In this document: in pieces, positions 61,901-64,000 of the stretch
How positions within the stretch are numbered: position 1 is the stretch's first letter
How the letters are laid out: each line of letters begins with the position of its first letter
DNA from: Cercopithifilaria johnstoni
Lineage: Eukaryota > Nematoda > Chromadorea > Rhabditida > Onchocercidae
Length of the DNA stretch: 64,000 nucleotides
NCBI GenBank assembly: GCA_916381525.1
Contig: CAKAEH010001803.1
Coordinates: forward strand, 109,168 to 173,167
Direction of reading: 5' to 3'
Notes under the pieces: generated by a model
Told to the model about the DNA's origin: nothing
Seen by the model: the letters and a program-made list of their open reading frames with translations, nothing else
Databases searched by the model: none
Made by a program: the position numbers and the translations under genes

Positions 61901-64000
61901 ACATCTTCGTTAGCAAAAAGAGGTTTATCCATTCTAAAAATTGCTGATAATATGAAAGAAAATGGTTTGAAATATGTGGAGAATGCTGAATTTAAAGTTT
62001 AAAAAATAAGGCTTCAAGCGTGATTGGTGATACATTCCTAATCTACTTCATCCATTAATTTGTAAATTGTGAAATATATCTAAACAAAGAGCGCTTTAAA
62101 AAACTGAAAACCGTATTTTTGTGTTTTTTCTAGCTAAATTTTTTAATAATGATTCTTTTGCACGGTATTCTAACTATCATTTTAAATATGAAATAACTTT
62201 TTCAATGCCCTGATCATATGCTTAACAGTATACTAAAATTTGAGGTGAAACTTCATACTATACATTGTGTTTTTCTCTTACAAAGCAATCATCACTGATC
62301 CCCTATCTTACCGAGATATACAATTTTCAATATGGAATGACTTATTTTTAGCATAATTAGTATATTATTATTATATCCTTAACATCATAAGTTCATATGC
62401 GAAACTACAATGTTGCTTCAAAAATTTCTGACAACCAAATACTTGCAAAATCATACAGTATATTAAAACAGAACTAACTTCTCAGACATACAACATACGA
62501 ATGCTTGAATCAAATCGGCCGCTGTACTAAATGAAGCATTACTGCTTAGCAGCATTCGTTGATATTCATTACACCTCACAGTTGAAAAAGTAGGTGTGTC
62601 ACCATGCGCGATACTATCTGTACGACTATCATCACCATTCGATACGATGCTTATCTGATCCGCCCAATTTATCTGAAATTAAATTCAAAAATATAATTCA
62701 AAGAAATAATTATCGCATAATTATTACCACACTATGCACGATTGGAAAGATATGAAAAGTTATGATAATGATGATATTAACTTGTTTAAAGCATTTGATT
62801 TCGCGACCTCTTTGTAATTTAATTAATTAGTCTAATAAGTTTGTTGCTCTTCGAGTAATCCATGTTACATATAAGTTTTCAGTTATAATCTTTTAAGAGG
62901 TGATAAAAGAATTCTAGAAAGTCAAGATTCACTTGGAAATTTTCAAATAACTAATATCGCAGAATTTGCAAGTATGCTATATAAACCTGATTAGTAAGTA
63001 AGATATTTGACAACTGTGATGCAGGGACGATTTCACCAGCTTGCAACAAAATAATATTGATGATAACTTGTCGTGAATGACGACATATTGGTGGACGTAA
63101 TGAATCCAATCCTAGGATAGCAATATGTAACAACAATGGTATGTGATCACACCACTCTTCTGACGAAGGACATCGTAACAAATCCGTGACATGTAATAAT
63201 GCCAAATTGCTCCTGAAGATCAGTATGATGACATCAAATAACATTCAAATTTCGATCGATAGAAGTAAGTTATTGACTGTTTCGCTAAAAATCTCCTATT
63301 AAACTATACAGAAACGTGAGGCCCCGAAAAAAACTTAATGAAGCAGATTAAAACCGGTCAAAACGTATCAGAAATATGCCTAATGCATAAAAATAAATTT
63401 AAAGAATGGCAACAAAAAAAACGAATAACAAAAAACGATTCCACCTCGTAAATGAAAATACAGGTTGAGTAGTGGGTGGCAGAAAAGACGAGAGCTTCGA
63501 GTAGTGGCCTCCATAAGCAGGCATTGGCAAATCATGAATGCTGCTAACAGTGTCTTCATCTGATACATTGATCTGAAAAGGCAATTAGCTTTATAAAAAT
63601 AAGAAAAGAAAGAACTTACAGGAAACTAGTATGAGATTTTAGAAAGAAAGCATGTTAACTAGATGTAAGGAAAAAGCAGCTCAATTTGACTTCAAGAAAA
63701 AGAAACAACCGATTAAACTGGATTTTGTAGGAAAGTAAATGCGATTACAGGATCTCTGGAATAACTTCAAAAGAAAGCTAAATAAAACACATTTTAATGA
63801 AAGCCTTTGCAAATTTCAAAATAAATCCATAAATCTACTCTAAAATGCAAAAGGACAGAAATAAAACCTTCAATGGACTAGCGGATTCTGTTTCGGCAGT
63901 ACATATACCGGTCTCCTTCATTTTTGTTATTATTTGTTTTTCATATGGTGTTTCCAAGATATTCTGGAAACGGTAGAATGGTGGCATTTCACATCGTTCC
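40707..64000 (-). CDS. sax-2: Furry / SAX-2 homologue, C-terminal part, 27 exons, 5' end outside window
   Basis: Very large HEAT/armadillo-type scaffold. Family members (Drosophila Furry, human FRY/FRYL, C. elegans SAX-2) bind and activate NDR-type kinases and control cell shape and neurite growth. The 27 exons listed separately join without a frame break to 1351 codons and TGA at 40707-40709. The human protein is about 3000 aa, so this is a bit under half. Diagnostic segments: INVSDEDTVSSIHDLPMPAY, SNLALLHVTDLL, QLGFMIRHLAELLIEANPSL, LSRLAETVGEPHEDTQSYV, KYAERCFPRDRFQWAKCVFK, RPEGLQLEVPLRGCFIPSP, RERLISLLNASGLRVGLPKS and EHQWLLSFADLSVDESGDLT. A Ser/acid-rich, probably disordered stretch covers about residues 845-948 of the fragment. 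Residues from about 1113 on, helical and Leu-rich, are less familiar to me. Oddities: microexons of 30 and 20 nt and one GC donor. It converges on tbx-2. Confidence 0.94.
40957..44428 (-). other. fry intron 26, 3.5 kb
   Basis: Short open frames at 41192-41505 and elsewhere are not flanked by splice sites of fitting phase. Exons 26 and 27 join perfectly without them. I see only AT-rich DNA and small inverted repeats near 42218-42250. Confidence 0.7.
44429..44613 (-). CDS. sax-2: fry exon 26
   Basis: The acceptor is AATATTTCAG and the donor is CTCAG|GTAACG, phase 2. It reads NANISAEVLCLHRCLLASIP to QKKQYKNALHMLRQL. Confidence 0.87.
44614..47085 (-). other. fry intron 25, 2.5 kb
   Basis: No coding sequence or notable repeat was recognised. 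One TACCGTAT lies at 46100-46107. Confidence 0.7.
47086..47193 (-). CDS. sax-2: fry exon 25
   Basis: The acceptor TTTGCATTCCAG is preferred. An in-frame alternative CACTGAG lies 27 bases upstream. The donor is CAG|GTATGA. It reads QLELCRSVHKLFFQLLQITD to GVVNASDIQ. The intron before it is only about 98 nt. Confidence 0.83.
47292..47469 (-). CDS. sax-2: fry exon 24
   Basis: It opens after TTAATAGTAG (or three bases earlier, after TTAATAG, which is also in frame) and ends at CAG|GTCTGC. It encodes LDIMDKICKSKLGHLILDYI to KLALIGGPSVSAVTSNQ. Confidence 0.83.
47470..49000 (-). other. fry introns 22 and 23 around the microexon
   Basis: Outside 47805-47824 I find no convincing exon. An open minus-strand frame at 48379-48570 lacks a usable acceptor. 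AT-rich otherwise. Confidence 0.6.
47805..47824 (-). CDS. sax-2: fry exon 23, inferred 20-nt microexon
   Basis: ATTGTGATGCAG, then six codons MINIMV plus AG, then GTAAGC. A phase-2 insert is required because exon 22 ends in phase 0 and exon 24 can only open after two extra bases. It is inferred from splice signals and frame alone. An internal GTAAGG could give a 15-nt form, which would break the frame. Confidence 0.55.
49001..49099 (-). CDS. sax-2: fry exon 22
   Basis: The acceptor is GTTGTTTGCAG and the donor is CGA|GTAAGT. It reads LRNTEMLSQQKCLLLELHEH and then YETFVERKEQCIR, an amphipathic helix. A second frame is also open but gives an unlikely protein. Confidence 0.88.
49100..50713 (-). 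other. fry intron 21, 1.6 kb
   Basis: No recognised coding sequence. Plain AT-rich intron. Confidence 0.7.
50714..50863 (-). CDS. sax-2: fry exon 21
   Basis: The acceptor is AATTTTTAG and the donor is TAT|GTACGT. It reads ECCLKLSGILRDASQVFSTS to LVLKIFDCPFLFVTAQY, phase 0 at both ends. Confidence 0.92.
50864..51794 (-). other. fry intron 20
   Basis: About 51420-51610 contains loosely repeated units of roughly 60-70 bp with the shared core ATCTAGTTTAGTATCC / ATATAGTTTGCTATCC, strongly diverged. No exon. Confidence 0.55.
51795..51893 (-). CDS. sax-2: fry exon 20
   Basis: The acceptor is AAATTTTCAAG and the donor is CGG|GTAAGT. Its 33 codons include EHQWLLSFADLSVDESGDLT and then AHATLVFTQLYR, a clear Furry block. 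Confidence 0.95.
51894..52339 (-). other. fry intron 19
   Basis: 446 bp, AT-rich, with nothing recognised beyond the splice sites. Confidence 0.7.
52340..52463 (-). CDS. sax-2: fry exon 19
   Basis: The acceptor is TTTTTTACAG and the donor is CAA|GTGAGT. It encodes IADMSSLAESIRCSHSVTSV to LFLQCNHHASAQ. A split Arg codon joins it to exon 18. Confidence 0.9.
52536..52665 (-). CDS. sax-2: fry exon 18
   Basis: The acceptor is CGATTGCAG and the donor is CTTCG|GTAAGT, phase 2. It is Ser/Glu-rich: SDSLEVSSERTPLQSEIRSE to EELDEFTVNDEKL, probably disordered. The other two frames contain stops. Confidence 0.9.
52750..52928 (-). CDS. sax-2: fry exon 17
   Basis: The acceptor is CTTATTGTAG and the donor is GCAG|GTTAGC, phase 1. 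It reads EFDFLEAEHDTVSESTESCF and NWLSTIRPHSISK and then an acidic stretch. Likely surface-exposed. Confidence 0.88.
53054..53289 (-). CDS. sax-2: fry exon 16
   Basis: The acceptor is GAATTTGAAG (less typical) and the donor is TTCCG|GTAATT, phase 2. It encodes TKVRERLISLLNASGLRVGL and PKSASIIFSQSLHD and then a serine-rich tail. Confidence 0.94.
53397..53543 (-). CDS. sax-2: fry exon 15
   Basis: The acceptor is TTTAATTCAG and the donor is CAG|GTTTAT. It encodes DGPESDEVARPEGLQLEVPL and then RGCFIPSPSTAHKST, highly Furry-like. Confidence 0.95.
53544..54140 (-). other. fry intron 14
   Basis: About 600 bp, AT-rich. No exon or repeat recognised. Confidence 0.7.
54141..54221 (-). CDS. sax-2: fry exon 14
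   Basis: The acceptor is GAACTATTAG and the donor is TCG|GTATGA. Its 27 codons read GPNWKDASRILKCFVQYDSI and then AIDGHIS, with the Furry W-K-x-x-x-x-ILK pattern. Confidence 0.88.
54501..54530 (-). CDS. sax-2: fry exon 13, 30-nt microexon
   Basis: GCTTTTCAG, then ten codons VVRVISKHIQ, then GTTATC. Both sides are phase 0. The strong acceptor and the fit between exons 12 and 14 support it. Confidence 0.8.
54531..56720 (-). other. fry intron 12, 2.2 kb, with CA repeat
   Basis: No further exon is needed, since exons 12 and 13 join in phase. A donor-like site near 54738 has no open exon in front of it in any frame. A CA microsatellite lies at 55651-55681. Confidence 0.65.
55651..55681. repeat. 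CA microsatellite
   Basis: CACACA run with one CATA interruption in fry intron 12. Confidence 0.92.
56721..56873 (-). CDS. sax-2: fry exon 12
   Basis: The acceptor is TTAAATTAG and the donor is CAG|GTAATT. It reads MTAWIYCDSYDILQMLEKSV to ADLSQCSPLSINAQ, helical and family-like. Confidence 0.9.
56874..58262 (-). other. fry intron 11, 1.4 kb
   Basis: No exon recognised. The short frames at 57314-57580 and 57983-58177 have no family similarity or fitting splice sites. Confidence 0.65.
58263..58388 (-). CDS. sax-2: fry exon 11
   Basis: The acceptor is CAATTTTAG and the donor is GAG|GTTAGT. Its 42 codons include MMYKYAERCFPRDRFQWAKC, a hallmark Furry sequence, and then YMYDGLTPDHTQLFVFLAE. Confidence 0.96.
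58463..58531 (-). CDS. sax-2: fry exon 10
   Basis: The acceptor is TTTATTTCAG and the donor is TCT|GTAAGT. Its 23 codons read FLSERITETEEQSLDNPLAH plus LSS. Only this frame is open. Confidence 0.93.
58532..59026 (-). other. fry intron 9, GC-AG type
   Basis: 495 bp, opening GCATGT and closing TTATTTCAG on the minus strand. No other content recognised. Confidence 0.8.
59027..59232 (-). CDS. sax-2: fry exon 9, GC donor
   Basis: The acceptor is CTTTATGCAG. It encodes VELLGATIQSGYELSLSLLL to NFETPTLLCFSITRKLTE. The only boundary that keeps frame into exon 10 is GAG|GCATGT, a GC donor. The frame would otherwise meet TGA at 59018-59020. Confidence 0.88.
59233..59545 (-). other. fry intron 8
   Basis: 313 bp, AT-rich, nothing recognised. 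Confidence 0.7.
59546..59657 (-). CDS. sax-2: fry exon 8
   Basis: The acceptor is TTTTTTTGCAG and the donor is AAAG|GTAAAT, phase 1. It encodes VFDAAASDKILCLQRLSKTI and then DWKNYSGLAGLIMK. Confidence 0.93.
59658..60282 (-). other. fry intron 7
   Basis: 625 bp. Nearly two thirds is duplication copy A. An A-rich run lies at about 60115-60130. Confidence 0.75.
59871..60330. repeat. Partial tandem duplication, copy A (fry exon 7 end plus intron 7)
   Basis: This stretch, which includes the last 48 nt of exon 7 at 60283-60330, aligns in the same orientation with 60602-60962. The best block (59930-60003 against 60656-60728) is about 90 percent identical by eye. Copy A carries about 100 bp, including an A-rich run near 60115-60130, that is missing in copy B. 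Confidence 0.85.
60283..60488 (-). CDS. sax-2: fry exon 7
   Basis: The acceptor is ATTTTTTAG (an alternative ATTCAG lies a few bases inside) and the donor is AAG|GTTACT. It encodes ITDEREIPAGLSRSKSATAL and LESNSDNEYLLALHLLDK. Its 3' part and the following intron are present as a diverged second copy in intron 6. Confidence 0.93.
60602..60962. repeat. Partial tandem duplication, copy B, in fry intron 6
   Basis: Diverged copy of 59871-60330. It ends with the short AT-rich hairpin ATCAGAATTTGA / TCAAATTCTGAT (60951-60985) and is flanked by a 16-bp inverted repeat (60571-60586 and 60995-61010, one mismatch). Confidence 0.85.
60918..60962 (-). pseudogene. Pseudo-exon: broken copy of fry exon 7 3' end
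   Basis: The minus strand reads SNSDNEYLVA and then loses frame: a small deletion compared with exon 7 turns the LLDK end into a frame with TAA. The donor counterpart is displaced to GAT|GTTACT. It is very unlikely to be spliced into a functional product. Confidence 0.75.
61360..61621 (-). CDS. sax-2: fry exon 6
   Basis: The acceptor is CATAATTTCAG and the donor is AAAG|GTTTCT, phase 1. It encodes SPSPWIPNILSRLAETVGEP and HEDTQSYVTDIMLCLQMAVS, matching the Furry LSRLVETVAE-type block. Confidence 0.95.
61708..61933 (-). CDS. sax-2: fry exon 5
   Basis: The acceptor is AATTTTTAG and the donor is CAG|GTTTGT. It encodes MDKPLFANEDVTSRQWRIES and QLGFMIRHLAELLIEANPSL and then LALRWSQLAMGMALSTSNRH, strongly Furry-like. 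Confidence 0.96.
61934..62478 (-). other. fry intron 4
   Basis: 545 bp, AT-rich, nothing recognised. Confidence 0.7.
62479..62672 (-). CDS. sax-2: fry exon 4
   Basis: The acceptor is TTAATTTCAG and the donor is GAGAA|GTTAGT, phase 2. It reads INWADQISIVSNGDDS to STAADLIQAFVCCMSE, a polar linker and then a helix. Confidence 0.88.
62673..62986 (-). other. fry intron 3
   Basis: 314 bp, AT-rich, nothing recognised. Confidence 0.7.
62987..63212 (-). CDS. sax-2: fry exon 3
   Basis: The acceptor is TGATCTTCAG and the donor is CAG|GTTTAT. It encodes SNLALLHVTDLLRC, EEWCDHIPLLLHIAILGLDS and RPPICRHSRQVIINIILL, a Furry HEAT-like repeat stretch. A split Arg codon joins it to exon 2. Confidence 0.95.
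63445..63572 (-). CDS. sax-2: fry exon 2
   Basis: The acceptor is GCCTTTTCAG and the donor is ACGAG|GTGGAA, phase 2. It encodes INVSDEDTVSSIHDLPMPAY and then GGHYSKLSSFLPPTTQPV, one of the best conserved Furry blocks. Confidence 0.95.
63868..64000 (-). CDS. sax-2: fry exon 1 in window (partial)
   Basis: Truncated by the window edge. It reads ERCEMPPFYRFQNILE to ESASPLK and ends at AAG|GTTTTAT, phase 0. Fragment residues 1-44. Confidence 0.85.

Noticed and set aside
1..64000. Bacterial-type features (operons, ribosome-binding sites, CRISPR, phage) and tRNA or rRNA genes
   Set aside because: Genes are spliced and eukaryotic. No spaced direct-repeat array, no tRNA internal promoter boxes in a foldable context and no rRNA-like conserved stretch were noticed. 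A dedicated tRNA scan could not be run.

Overview
The window is eukaryotic, AT-rich DNA with intron-split genes, long introns and many simple repeats. Splice acceptors are mostly short TTTCAG or TTTTAG types, and the three recognisable proteins have clear metazoan orthologues. Splice style, intron density and base composition fit a nematode, most likely a filarial or other clade III worm. The species is an inference and is not proved by anything seen here.

Layout. (1) 163-12204, plus strand: the last three exons of an HGH1 (FAM203-type) orthologue, which enters from upstream of the window and has two introns of about 5.6 kb. (2) 12205-16914: intergenic DNA that should hold the tbx-2 promoter, with several simple-repeat blocks. 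(3) 16915-37079, plus strand: a complete four-exon T-box gene of the Tbx2/Tbx3 group (tbx-2), predicted at 500 aa, with three introns of 4.5-7.6 kb. (4) 37080-40706: tail-to-tail intergenic DNA. (5) 40707-64000, minus strand: the 3' part of a Furry/SAX-2 orthologue in 27 exons (1351 codons before the stop), running off the right edge. The exon phases were checked by hand across all 26 junctions and close exactly. This needs a 20-nt and a 30-nt microexon and one GC-AG intron.

The genes are not an operon and have no obvious shared task: an eEF2-folding chaperone, a developmental transcription repressor and a very large NDR-kinase scaffold. I found no rRNA, tRNA, CRISPR array or intact mobile element. 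The most interesting non-gene structures are: a diverged partial tandem duplication in the Furry gene that carries a broken copy of one exon and is flanked by short inverted repeats; a 129-bp direct repeat with a 20-bp-arm hairpin in the HGH1 intron; a possible Tc1-like transposase scrap; an octamer (TACCGTAT) that recurs around tbx-2; and a possible eh1-type co-repressor motif at the very end of TBX-2. I see no evidence for an undescribed multi-gene system. This looks like an ordinary nematode chromosomal segment.
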